Positions 1 through 6,211 of a stretch of DNA of 6,449 nt are shown in pieces. Source of the stretch: DATFYI01 sp035315125. Its GTDB lineage: Bacteria > Chloroflexota > Anaerolineae > Anaerolineales > Anaerolineaceae. The translations under genes and the position numbers were made by a program. Location: NCBI GenBank assembly GCA_035315125.1, contig DATFYI010000259.1, forward strand, positions 1 through 6,449, in the 5' to 3' direction. The notes beneath the pieces are model-generated. The model saw only the letters and a program-made list of their open reading frames with translations, was not told the DNA's origin and did no database searches. Position 1 is the first letter of the stretch; each line of letters begins with the position of its first letter.

Positions 1-349
1 CCACCCCTCTGCTCATGGCGTCCTGGCGCAAGACGGTGCTGTAAGGAGCATCCAAGGATGGGACGGTTTCGCCGGTTTCAGTCAGGATCAATAGCGGAGC
101 ATATTTTTCCTTATAAAGCTTGATGGCTTCATCCAGGCGGCTAAGATCTCCACCCCCGCTTAGCACCACGATGGCATCGGAATGGACGAGTGGGTTTGAA
201 ACGATCAAGAAGCGGCCCATCGCCCAAAGAAACAGAAAGGCAGCCACCAAACCGCACAGGATTAACAGTCCAAAAAGGGCAATGCCGTCGCAGCTTTGGA
301 AAAAGGTTCCAAGAATACAACCGGGGCGTTTTGTATTTGGCTGGCTCAT
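1..349 (-). CDS. DUF218 (YdcF/SanA/ElyC-like) membrane-anchored protein, N-terminal part, cut by left edge
   Basis: An uninterrupted reading frame of 116 codons starts at the ATG at 349-347 on the minus strand and runs off the left edge, so the C-terminal part is missing. Residues about 21-50 are one hydrophobic segment (ALFGLLILCGLVAAFLFLWA) preceded by K and R, which predicts an N-terminal membrane anchor. It is followed by the start of a DUF218 fold: SDAIVVLSGGGDLSRLDEAI at about 57-76, then a helix ending in LYKEKYAP, then the strand LLILTETGE. The 'DAIVVL-GGG...R...A..LY' pattern is the family hallmark. DUF218 proteins (SanA, ElyC, YdcF in E. coli) are linked to envelope integrity and peptidoglycan or carrier-lipid metabolism, but their enzymatic activity is not settled. 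The gene lies 70 bases downstream of the C-S lyase gene on the same strand and may be co-transcribed. An AGG sits about 11 bases before the ATG, a weak ribosome site. Family call is fairly sure; function is not. Confidence 0.8.
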   Translation of the reverse strand, partial: MSQPNTKRPGCILGTFFQSCDGIALFGLLILCGLVAAFLFLWAMGRFLIVSNPLVHSDAIVVLSGGGDLSRLDEAIKLYKEKYAPLLILTETGETVPSLDAPYSTVLRQDAMSRGV

Positions 350-419
350 TATTTTTAATACCTGCCTGTCAGCGGCTAAGAGAGATTTTGAGTTGTTAAA
401 GTAGAATTTCTAAATAATC

Positions 420-1577
420 TTAGTTCCGGTTGGCCAAAGCTTTTTTCATGCGCTCCAGCGCTTCGCCCAGCATCGAGCGCGGGCAACCGAAGTTCAATCG
501 TAAAAAGCCCGCTCCACCTCGCCCGAAGGTTACGCCATCATTCATGGCGACCCGGGCCTGCTTTATAAAAAACTCGCACGGGTTACCGGTGATGTTGGCC
601 TGGCGGCAGTCCAGCCAGCCCAGATAAGTTCCCTCGGGTTTGGCCATCGAGATGCCGGGCAGCTCATTGTTAACAAAATCAAACAGGAAATCCCGGTTGG
701 CTTCCAGATAGACCAGCAGCTCATCCAGCCAGGGCTGCCCATCGCGGTAAGCCGCCAGACCGGCGATCTGTCCCAGCAGATTCACGCTGCCTACCAGGCC
801 ATGCCGGACACTTTGCAGTTTTTCTCTCAAGCGCGGGTTTTGAATGATGGCGGCTGAACAGGATAGCCCGGCGATATTGAAGGTTTTGCTGGGTGCAATC
901 AAAGTGAGTGAATTTTGAGCGATTTCCGGCTGGAGCGCGGCAATCGGGACGTGACGCTGGCCTGAAAAGATCAGATCGCTGTGAATTTCGTCCGAACAAA
1001 TGACCACCTGGTGGCGTAGGCAGATTTCAGCCATATGCTCCAGTTCGTCGGGACGGAAGACCCGGCCGATCGGGTTGTGCGGGTTGCAAAGGATAAACAA
1101 ACGGGTTTGATCGGTAATAGCGGTTTCAAAAGCATCGTAATCAATGCTGTAACGCCCGTCCTGGCCGCGCGTCAGCTCCATCTCCTGGCGTAACAGCCCG
1201 GCGCTGGTAGGGGCGGATAGGAACGGCGGATAAACCGGGGTTTGGATCAATACACCTTCCCCTGGGGCTGCTATGGCGCGTTCTACCAGATTAAAGCCGG
1301 TTACGACGCCCGGGATCAGCACAACCTGTTCGGGTAAAACCTGCCAGCCGTAGCGCTCTGCCATACGATCGACGATGACCTGGATCAGTTCGGGCATATC
1401 ACAGGGGTAACCAAACACGCCATGCTCAACACGTTGGTGTAAAGCTCGCACAACCGGCTTTGGGGAAACAAAATCCATGTCCGCCACCCACATCGGCAGC
1501 ACATCTTCATCAAAATAATGCCATTTTATGCTTTCAGTGGATCTACGATCCGGTAAATCGTCAAAGTTATAGCTCAT
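420..1577 (-). CDS. patB: PatB/MalY-type PLP-dependent C-S lyase (cystathionine beta-lyase-like aminotransferase fold)
   Basis: This is a 385-residue fold-type I PLP enzyme of the MalY/PatB family. Family members split cystathionine or cysteine-like substrates by alpha,beta-elimination, giving the thiol, pyruvate and ammonia in the cytoplasm. The N-terminus reads MSYNFDDLPDRRSTESIKW, followed by DVLPMWVADMDF, the typical opening. YPPF lies at about 116-119, the asparagine motif CNPHNPIGR at about 164-172, the cofactor aspartate in SDEIHSDL at about D196, the Schiff-base lysine in SKTFNIAG at about K231, and the carboxylate-binding arginine in FLRLNFGCPR at about R360. Length matches the family (about 380-400). 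An in-frame ATG at 1661 would add 28 residues, but the ATG at 1577 is preferred: it matches the family N-terminus and has AAAGGA seven bases upstream. The exact substrate, and any regulatory role like that of E. coli MalY, cannot be read from the sequence. The symbol is a family-level label. Confidence 0.93.
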   Translation of the reverse strand: MSYNFDDLPDRRSTESIKWHYFDEDVLPMWVADMDFVSPKPVVRALHQRVEHGVFGYPCDMPELIQVIVDRMAERYGWQVLPEQVVLIPGVVTGFNLVERAIAAPGEGVLIQTPVYPPFLSAPTSAGLLRQEMELTRGQDGRYSIDYDAFETAITDQTRLFILCNPHNPIGRVFRPDELEHMAEICLRHQVVICSDEIHSDLIFSGQRHVPIAALQPEIAQNSLTLIAPSKTFNIAGLSCSAAIIQNPRLREKLQSVRHGLVGSVNLLGQIAGLAAYRDGQPWLDELLVYLEANRDFLFDFVNNELPGISMAKPEGTYLGWLDCRQANITGNPCEFFIKQARVAMNDGVTFGRGGAGFLRLNFGCPRSMLGEALERMKKALANRN

Positions 1578-1584
1578 AGAATAT

Positions 1585-1590
1585 TCCTTT
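1585..1590 (-). promoter_or_regulatory. Ribosome binding site deciding the C-S lyase start
   Basis: On the minus strand AAAGGA lies seven bases before the ATG at 1577. No comparable purine stretch precedes the upstream in-frame ATG at 1661. The site therefore supports the shorter 385-residue protein. Confidence 0.65.
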
Positions 1591-1620
1591 ATGGGATTAT
1601 TATTGCTGCAATGTTTACCC

Positions 1621-1628
1621 ATTATAAT
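1621..1628. promoter_or_regulatory. Possible -10 box (ATTATAAT) in the divergent intergenic region
   Basis: The eight bases ATTATAAT contain TATAAT read on either strand. On the minus strand (1626-1621) transcription would start near 1614 and give a leader of about 36 bases before the C-S lyase ATG, a sensible arrangement. I find no good TTGACA-like box 16-18 bases upstream on either strand, so this is a candidate only. The 7-base direct repeat AAGACTG at 1635-1641 and 1664-1670, 29 bases apart, lies just upstream for the minus-strand promoter and could be an operator or chance. Confidence 0.35.
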
Positions 1629-1708
1629 ACGCTCAAGACTGTCTCCCGTAGTACCGTTCATTAAAGACTGGTATACTCGAAATAGACCAACGGAAAGTTA
1701 TCACCAAA

Positions 1709-1714
1709 TATAAT
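1709..1714 (+). promoter_or_regulatory. Possible -10 box (TATAAT) for the plus-strand operon
   Basis: A perfect TATAAT lies 16 bases before the ATG at 1731. Normal spacing puts the transcription start near 1720-1722, so the message would have almost no leader. No TTGACA-like hexamer stands at the usual distance; the region 1683-1691 (TAGACCAAC) is a poor match. A second weaker -10-like box, TATACT, is at 1672-1677. The assignment rests on the -10 alone. Confidence 0.35.
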
Positions 1715-1730
1715 TTTCTACTTGAATGCC

Positions 1731-2639
1731 ATGCTGCCATCCTCAAAAATCCCTATCCCAGAAATCCAACTGCTTTCCTCGCCGGAATGGAAAGACTATG
1801 AGTTGTTGGATAGCGGTAACGGTTATAAGCTGGAGCGTTTCGGGCCCTACAAGTTGGTTCGCCCAGAAGCAGAGGCATTCTGGCGTCCAGCTTTGTCCGA
1901 GCGTGAGTGGAAATTGGCTCACGCTGTTTTTTCACCCAGCCCCGAGGAAAACGGCGGGCATTGGAACAGCAGCCATACGACGCCGGAACGTTGGAAAATG
2001 GAATATAAGGCTCTGAAGTTTTGGGTCCAGACGACCGCTTCACGACATCTGGGGGTGTTCCCGGAGCAAGCCAGCCAATGGGACTGGATTGAAAGCGAGA
2101 TCCGATCGGCTGGTCGCCCGCTGCAGGTATTGAACTTATTTGGGTATACTGGATTGGCCAGTCTGACGGCTGCTCGTGCCGGAGCGAAAGTAACCCATCT
2201 GGATGCCTCGCAGAAAGTGGTCAGTTGGGCCAGGGAAAACCAGGAACTATCCGGGCTGGCCGAACGGCCCATCCGTTGGATTGTGGATGATGCCTTGAAG
2301 TTCGTGCAGCGCGAAGCCAGACGGGGAGTGCAGTATGATGGTTTAATCCTTGATCCGCCAAAGTTTGGAAGGGGACCCAAGGGCGAGGTGTGGGAATTTT
2401 ATAAACTGATTCCAATGCTGCTGCAAGCCTGCCAGGAAATCTTGAGCCCCAGCCCATGTTTTGTGGCCTTGACAGCCTATGCTGTCAAAGCATCAGCGAT
2501 AACTTTGTACTATGCCATAGAAGAAATGATGCAGAGCAGGGCGGGCAAAATAGCAGCAGGTGAGATCGTCCTGCAAGAAAAAAGCGCCGGGCGGATACTT
2601 TCGATGGCGATTTACGCGCGCTGGTCAAATAGCGGCTGA
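1731..2639 (+). CDS. Class I SAM-dependent methyltransferase, COG1092 (RlmI/RlmK)-like, no PUA domain
   Basis: A 302-residue Rossmann-fold methyltransferase. The N-terminal 130 residues form a separate domain (KLERFGPYKLVRPEAEAFW at about 33-51), also seen in stand-alone COG1092 relatives. The catalytic domain shows the SAM-binding loop LQVLNLFGYTGLASL at about 131-145, the ribose-binding acid in THLDAS at about D158, VDDALKF at about 185-191, and motif IV LDPPKFGRGPKGE at about 207-219. DPPKF is characteristic of the RlmI group, which methylates 23S rRNA cytosine C5. This protein lacks the PUA RNA-binding domain of true RlmI, so the substrate is unknown; rRNA is the first guess. Start choice is open: TTG at 1722 adds three residues, ATG at 1731 is preferred by codon, and neither has a visible Shine-Dalgarno. 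It heads a tightly spaced plus-strand operon, 32 bases before proC. Confidence 0.85.
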   Translation: MLPSSKIPIPEIQLLSSPEWKDYELLDSGNGYKLERFGPYKLVRPEAEAFWRPALSEREWKLAHAVFSPSPEENGGHWNSSHTTPERWKMEYKALKFWVQTTASRHLGVFPEQASQWDWIESEIRSAGRPLQVLNLFGYTGLASLTAARAGAKVTHLDASQKVVSWARENQELSGLAERPIRWIVDDALKFVQREARRGVQYDGLILDPPKFGRGPKGEVWEFYKLIPMLLQACQEILSPSPCFVALTAYAVKASAITLYYAIEEMMQSRAGKIAAGEIVLQEKSAGRILSMAIYARWSNSG

Positions 2640-2657
2640 CTTATTATCAGTTGGATT

Positions 2658-2661
2658 GGAG
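2658..2661 (+). promoter_or_regulatory. Ribosome binding site supporting the proC start at 2672
   Basis: GGAG ends ten bases before the ATG at 2672. The in-frame TTG at 2651 lies upstream of this site and would make the GGAG part of the coding region, so the ATG is the better start. Confidence 0.5.
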
Positions 2662-2671
2662 ATTGGGTTTT

Positions 2672-3520
2672 ATGAATGTTCATCCGACAATAGCAATTAT
2701 TGGCTCCGGAGTTATGGGCGAAGCAATTATATCGGGATTAATCCGCAATGAAGTAACCCTCCCGGACAATATTCGGGTATCGGATACCCGACAGGAACGG
2801 GTAAACGAGTTGCACTCCAGCTTTGGGGTCAGCCCATTTACCGACAATGCGTTGGCAGTCTCGCAGGCGGACGTGGTGGTACTTTCGGTAAAACCACAGC
2901 GCCTCGATTTAGTACTGTCTGGACTGAAAGGCAAAATCCCGGAACCGGCCCTGGTGCTCTCGATTATTGCCGGGGCAACCATCGAAAAGATCAGCAACGG
3001 TTTGGAGCACCATTGTGTCGTGCGTTCCATGCCAAATACTCCCGCTCAAATTGGTGAGGGGATAACCGTCTGGGTGGCTTCGCCATTAGTATCTGCGGAA
3101 CAACTGGAAATGGTCCGGCGGATTTTGACGGCGCTTGGCCAGGAAGTCTATGCTGAAGATGAGAACTTTCTGGATATGGCTACGGCCCTTTCGGGCACTG
3201 GTCCAGCCTATGTTTTTCTCTTTATGGAAGCGCTGATTGACGCCGGTGTCCATCTGGGTTTCTCCCGGCGCATCGCAGAACAATTAGTCACCCAAACGAT
3301 ACGCGGTTCCCTGGATTATTACGAAAAACGCATGGCCCACCCGGCTTCCCTGCGCAACGAAGTCACTTCGCCGGGTGGCACATCAGCGGAAGCCTTGTAT
3401 TACCTGGAAAAAGCCGGTTTTCGTACCGCTATCTCGCGAGCCATTTGGGCGGCTTATGAGCGCTCGAAAGAGCTGGGCCAGGGCAAAGAAACCCAGTTAC
3501 CGGATAAAAAATCAGAATAG
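2672..3520 (+). CDS. proC: Pyrroline-5-carboxylate reductase
   Basis: This 282-residue enzyme catalyses the last step of proline synthesis, NAD(P)H-dependent reduction of 1-pyrroline-5-carboxylate to L-proline, in the cytoplasm. The N-terminal Rossmann domain has IAIIGSGVMGEAIISGL at about 7-23, VVLSVKP at about 69-75, and the RSMPNTPAQIGEG loop at about 118-130. The C-terminal helical dimerisation and active-site domain carries ALSGTGPAYVFLFMEAL at about 172-188 and the P5CR signature region EVTSPGGTSAEAL at about 230-242, all conserved. Length is close to the usual 265-280; the extra tail (GKETQLPDKKSE) is polar and probably disordered. The ATG at 2672 is chosen over the TTG at 2651 because the protein then begins just before the first beta strand and a GGAG precedes it. 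It sits between two methyltransferase genes in a probable operon; no proA or proB is present in the window. Confidence 0.96.
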   Translation: MNVHPTIAIIGSGVMGEAIISGLIRNEVTLPDNIRVSDTRQERVNELHSSFGVSPFTDNALAVSQADVVVLSVKPQRLDLVLSGLKGKIPEPALVLSIIAGATIEKISNGLEHHCVVRSMPNTPAQIGEGITVWVASPLVSAEQLEMVRRILTALGQEVYAEDENFLDMATALSGTGPAYVFLFMEALIDAGVHLGFSRRIAEQLVTQTIRGSLDYYEKRMAHPASLRNEVTSPGGTSAEALYYLEKAGFRTAISRAIWAAYERSKELGQGKETQLPDKKSE

Positions 3521-3543
3521 AGAACGTTCCAAACAGGTAACAC

Positions 3544-4200
3544 ATGCGAAATTTTGGGCATTGGTCGCCACGATATTTCTGGAACCGGTTGAATGAAAAA
3601 GCCTACCGGCGCAGTCACCCGCAGGAGCCCTGGCTGACGCCAACCGCCGATCTGATGCTGGAAACCTATTTGCTGAAAACGGATGTCGGGCTTGAATTCG
3701 GCTCCGGTCGCAGCACACTCTGGTTTGCCAGGCATGTGGCCCATCTGACCAGCGTGGAACACAATCCGGTCTGGTTCGAGCGTATTTCTCGACAGATCAA
3801 AGATGCCGGGCTGGCAAACGTCAACTACTGTCTCAAACCACGCCAGCCGGATGACGGGCAGGAAGGTCTCACGTCTGATTATGTGAAGGTGAGCGGTGAT
3901 TTTGCTGACGACAGCCTGGATTTTGTGCTGGTCGACGGCATCTGCCGCAGCGCCTGCGCCATGCGTGCGCTGCCAAAGATCCGCCCGGGCGGGCTGTTGG
4001 TCATTGATAATGCTAATCTGTATTTGCCGTGCAAGTCGCATTCACCGAATTCGCGCACTGCCCAAAAAGGGCCGTCCTCCGATCTGTGGAAGGAATTTTT
4101 AGAGATAGTAAAGGGCTGGAGGATGATCTGGACCAGCAACGGTGTAGCCGATACCGCTTTTTATTTCAGGCCCTGGAAACGGGATCCGTCCGGGCCCTAA
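3544..4200 (+). CDS. Class I SAM-dependent methyltransferase of unknown substrate (Methyltransf_24-like)
   Basis: A 218-residue soluble protein with a class I methyltransferase core. The SAM-binding loop is VGLEFGSGRSTLWFA at about 48-62, the acid after beta-2 is E72 in TSVEHNP, and the later strands are DFVLVDG at about 126-132 and GGLLVIDNANLY at about 149-160. The EFGSGRSTLWFA...VEHNP pairing is common in small bacterial methyltransferases of the Methyltransf_24 type. There is no NPPY/DPPY motif, so adenine-N6 DNA methylation is unlikely, and no transmembrane segment or extra domain. The two cysteines at about 134 and 138 and the SHSPNSRTAQKGPSSD loop at about 165-180 are not motifs I recognise. 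AGG lies six bases before the ATG. The gene starts 23 bases after proC and ends 35 bases before the TPR gene, so it is probably co-transcribed with both. Sequence is only distantly similar to the methyltransferase upstream of proC. Confidence 0.82.
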   Translation: MRNFGHWSPRYFWNRLNEKAYRRSHPQEPWLTPTADLMLETYLLKTDVGLEFGSGRSTLWFARHVAHLTSVEHNPVWFERISRQIKDAGLANVNYCLKPRQPDDGQEGLTSDYVKVSGDFADDSLDFVLVDGICRSACAMRALPKIRPGGLLVIDNANLYLPCKSHSPNSRTAQKGPSSDLWKEFLEIVKGWRMIWTSNGVADTAFYFRPWKRDPSGP

Positions 4201-4235
4201 ATATGCAACCAAGCAGGCAGAGAGCTTGAAAATGC

Positions 4236-5687
4236 ATGCGGCGTAAAGAGCCTTTCCCTATTGTCTTTCTGATTTTCCTGCCTTTCGTGGCAGCCTTGGC
4301 GATGAATCTGGCGCCGCGCCAGCGGGCCGAGCAGATTATGCTGCAAGACGGTTGGCAGAGGCAAGCTGCTGTCACAAGCGGCAAAGCGGTCGCTTCAGAG
4401 AAAACCGACCAATCTTTCGAACAGTTAGTTGTATTCGAGCCGTGGCGCGGCGACATGTTGGAGTTGCTTGGTGACAATAAGCTAGCAGAGGGCCAGGTGG
4501 ATAAAGCCATCCTTGCTTACCAGCAGGCGCTCAACCTGAAGACACTATCAATGAAAGGAATGACGGCGCTTGGGGATAGTTACCAGCAAAAAGGGCAGGC
4601 AGCTCAAGCCATCCAGCTCTGGCAGAAAGCATTAACAGCGGGCGGCGACCCGGACGTGCTAGCCATGCGTATAGCCAATGAGGAGCGCCGGATGCAAGAC
4701 TATGCCGGGGAGATGCAGACCTTGCATGCCTGGCAAACAGCCAGGCCTAAGAATGCCTGGGTACCCTACGAAATGGGCTTATTACAAGCCGCCAGCCAGC
4801 CGCAGATGGCCCTGGCGATGTTAAAACAATCCGGTGAAATAGACTATGTCTATGCTATCAAGAGCGAGACTCTGCAAAACGCCATCCAACAGGCCTTACA
4901 GCATACCGACCTGGGTTATCAGCAAGTCAGCATTGGACGGGCTTTGAGTGGGCTGGGCGAATGGGATCTGGCCGAGCAGGCTTTTCAACAGGCCACCCTA
5001 AGCGACCCGGATTATGCGGAAGCCTGGGCGTTTCTGGGCGAGGCGCTCCAGCAAACTGGCCAGGATGGCTCGGCCGATCTGCAAAAAGCGCTTCAACTCA
5101 ATCCAGCTTCGGTAGTGGCCCAGACGTTGTGGGCTGTGCAGATGAGACAGCAAGGTCGCGACGATGTAGCGCTGGTCTACCTGCACGAAGCGGCCGAAGA
5201 AGAGCCCGGCCAGGGCATCTGGCAGGTTGAGATGGGTAATATACTGGCTGAGATGGGCGACACGGCCTCGGCTTTGGATCATTTCAACCTGGCCGTGCAG
5301 ATCGAGCCGAACAACGCCGTTTTCTGGCAGGATCTGGCGCTTTTTTGCGCATCCAACCAGGTCGAGCTGCGGGAGACCGGTCTGCCGGCTGCCCGCCAAG
5401 CACTGCTGCTGGACGAAAATTCGGCCACCGGGCTGGATACGATGGGGGTGGTGCTGCATACCCTGGGCGACCTGACCAACGCCGAAAAGTTTCTGCAACG
5501 CTCTCTTCAAGCTGATCGGAGCTATGCGCCCGGTTATCTGCACTTGGGGCAAGTTTATTTAGATGAAGGACGCCCTGACCTGGCCTATGCTCCGCTCATC
5601 CAGGCGGCACGCTTGTCGGGAAAAAATGATCTGGTGGGGGTGTTTGCCAAACGCCTGCTCGACCAGAATTACAACACGGGGGGGTGA
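4236..5687 (+). CDS. Membrane-anchored tetratricopeptide-repeat protein
   Basis: A 483-residue protein that begins with RRK and one hydrophobic segment (PIVFLIFLPFVAALAMNLA, about 8-26). This is a signal anchor or signal peptide and implies the rest is outside the cytoplasmic membrane. Most of the remainder is an alpha-solenoid of TPR-like units of about 34 residues, at roughly 68-101, 103-136, 226-259, 260-291, 292-325, 326-360, 361-395, 396-430 and 431-464, with a diverged stretch between 137 and 225. Typical TPR signatures are A-x-Y-x-x-A-L (AILAYQQALNL), A-E-x-A-F (LAEQAFQQATLSDPD) and ALDHFNLAVQIEPN. TPR arrays bind other proteins; no catalytic motif is visible, so the role is probably a scaffold. 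The start is secure because a TGA at 4227-4229 closes the frame upstream and this is the only ATG before the hydrophobic segment. The 3' end overlaps the convergent gene by 19 bases and includes a seven-G run just before the stop. Confidence 0.88.
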   Translation: MRRKEPFPIVFLIFLPFVAALAMNLAPRQRAEQIMLQDGWQRQAAVTSGKAVASEKTDQSFEQLVVFEPWRGDMLELLGDNKLAEGQVDKAILAYQQALNLKTLSMKGMTALGDSYQQKGQAAQAIQLWQKALTAGGDPDVLAMRIANEERRMQDYAGEMQTLHAWQTARPKNAWVPYEMGLLQAASQPQMALAMLKQSGEIDYVYAIKSETLQNAIQQALQHTDLGYQQVSIGRALSGLGEWDLAEQAFQQATLSDPDYAEAWAFLGEALQQTGQDGSADLQKALQLNPASVVAQTLWAVQMRQQGRDDVALVYLHEAAEEEPGQGIWQVEMGNILAEMGDTASALDHFNLAVQIEPNNAVFWQDLALFCASNQVELRETGLPAARQALLLDENSATGLDTMGVVLHTLGDLTNAEKFLQRSLQADRSYAPGYLHLGQVYLDEGRPDLAYAPLIQAARLSGKNDLVGVFAKRLLDQNYNTGG

Positions 5688-6169
5688 GATTGGATATCTG
5701 GTCGATTCATACCGATTGACGGTCGTCGTGGCAGAATTAAAATGAGTAGGCCGATTACTGCAACCACCGCTTCCGTGATATATAAGGGTGAGTTAGGGAC
5801 AGGGTTGATAAGTAAAGTTGGTAGAAATCCCCACTCAACTGATTGAATGCGAAATAATATATATAATAAAATTGGAATAAGAGGAAGCAAGTTCAAAAAT
5901 ACACCCACAATCAGGAATATCCATCCGACCCATTTGGACTGTAATGTGCGGGTCATGATTTCCCAAAATAGAAAGATCGTTACCCCAATCGATAGAAAGG
6001 TTGCCAGAGCGTTAGACCAGAGAGTGATAGCGATAATATTAACGTCGAAAATTTTACTACCGTAAGCCGTGAGTGCCTGAAGCAGTACTGTACAGCCATA
6101 GGCGAAAGCCAGGATACAGATCATACCTAGCAGGGGTAAGAAAATAGCAGAAACCCATTTTTGGTTCAT
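5669..6169 (-). CDS. Small four-helix integral membrane protein, function unknown
   Basis: A 166-residue, strongly hydrophobic protein. Four transmembrane segments are visible at about 6-33, 43-71, 79-106 and 131-147, joined by short loops, with a polar 19-residue tail starting at PRRPSIG. I recognise no family motif; the spacing resembles many small uncharacterised bacterial membrane proteins. The start at 6169 is supported by AGAGAGGG just three bases upstream, a strong but close Shine-Dalgarno. The gene is visibly richer in A+T than the plus-strand operon, partly because hydrophobic codons are T-rich. It lies 42 bases downstream of the interrupted frame at the right edge on the same strand and could be transcribed with it. 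Its last 19 bases overlap the end of the TPR gene tail-to-tail. The length of open frame, hydropathy pattern and ribosome site make it a real gene; no function can be given. Confidence 0.78.
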   Translation of the reverse strand: MNQKWVSAIFLPLLGMICILAFAYGCTVLLQALTAYGSKIFDVNIIAITLWSNALATFLSIGVTIFLFWEIMTRTLQSKWVGWIFLIVGVFLNLLPLIPILLYILFRIQSVEWGFLPTLLINPVPNSPLYITEAVVAVIGLLILILPRRPSIGMNRPDIQSHPPVL

Positions 6170-6172
6170 AAT

Positions 6173-6180
6173 CCCTCTCT
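6173..6180 (-). promoter_or_regulatory. Ribosome binding site of the four-helix membrane protein
   Basis: AGAGAGGG on the minus strand ends three bases before the ATG at 6169-6167. The GAGAG core is then about five to six bases from the start. It supports the chosen start. Confidence 0.5.
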
Positions 6181-6211
6181 ATTAATTCGGGCGTAAAGGC
6201 AGGCGTTTTTT

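Noticed and set aside
120..404. Plus-strand open frames of 94 and 69 codons near the left edge.
   Set aside because: They are antisense to the DUF218 frame, which has a membrane anchor and family motif; the plus-strand products look random and R/P-rich.
350..419. Possible terminator or promoter between the C-S lyase and DUF218 genes.
   Set aside because: I see no stable hairpin with a T-tract and no paired -35/-10 boxes at proper spacing. It looks like a plain intra-operon gap.
2469..2488. Perfect inverted repeat TTGACAGC-CTAT-GCTGTCAA inside the first methyltransferase gene.
   Set aside because: An 8-base stem with a short loop is expected about once in a window of this size by chance. It has no T-tract, lies in mid-gene, and encodes normal protein sequence (LTAYAVK).
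3454..4041. Long minus-strand open frame (195 codons) opposite the end of proC and the second methyltransferase.
   Set aside because: It is antisense to two genes with clear family motifs, its translation is not family-like, and it has no ribosome site or conserved motif.
4998..5552. Minus-strand open frame of 184 codons opposite the TPR gene.
   Set aside because: The opposite strand carries well-formed TPR repeats. This frame is a by-product of repeat codon use in a moderately G+C-rich gene.
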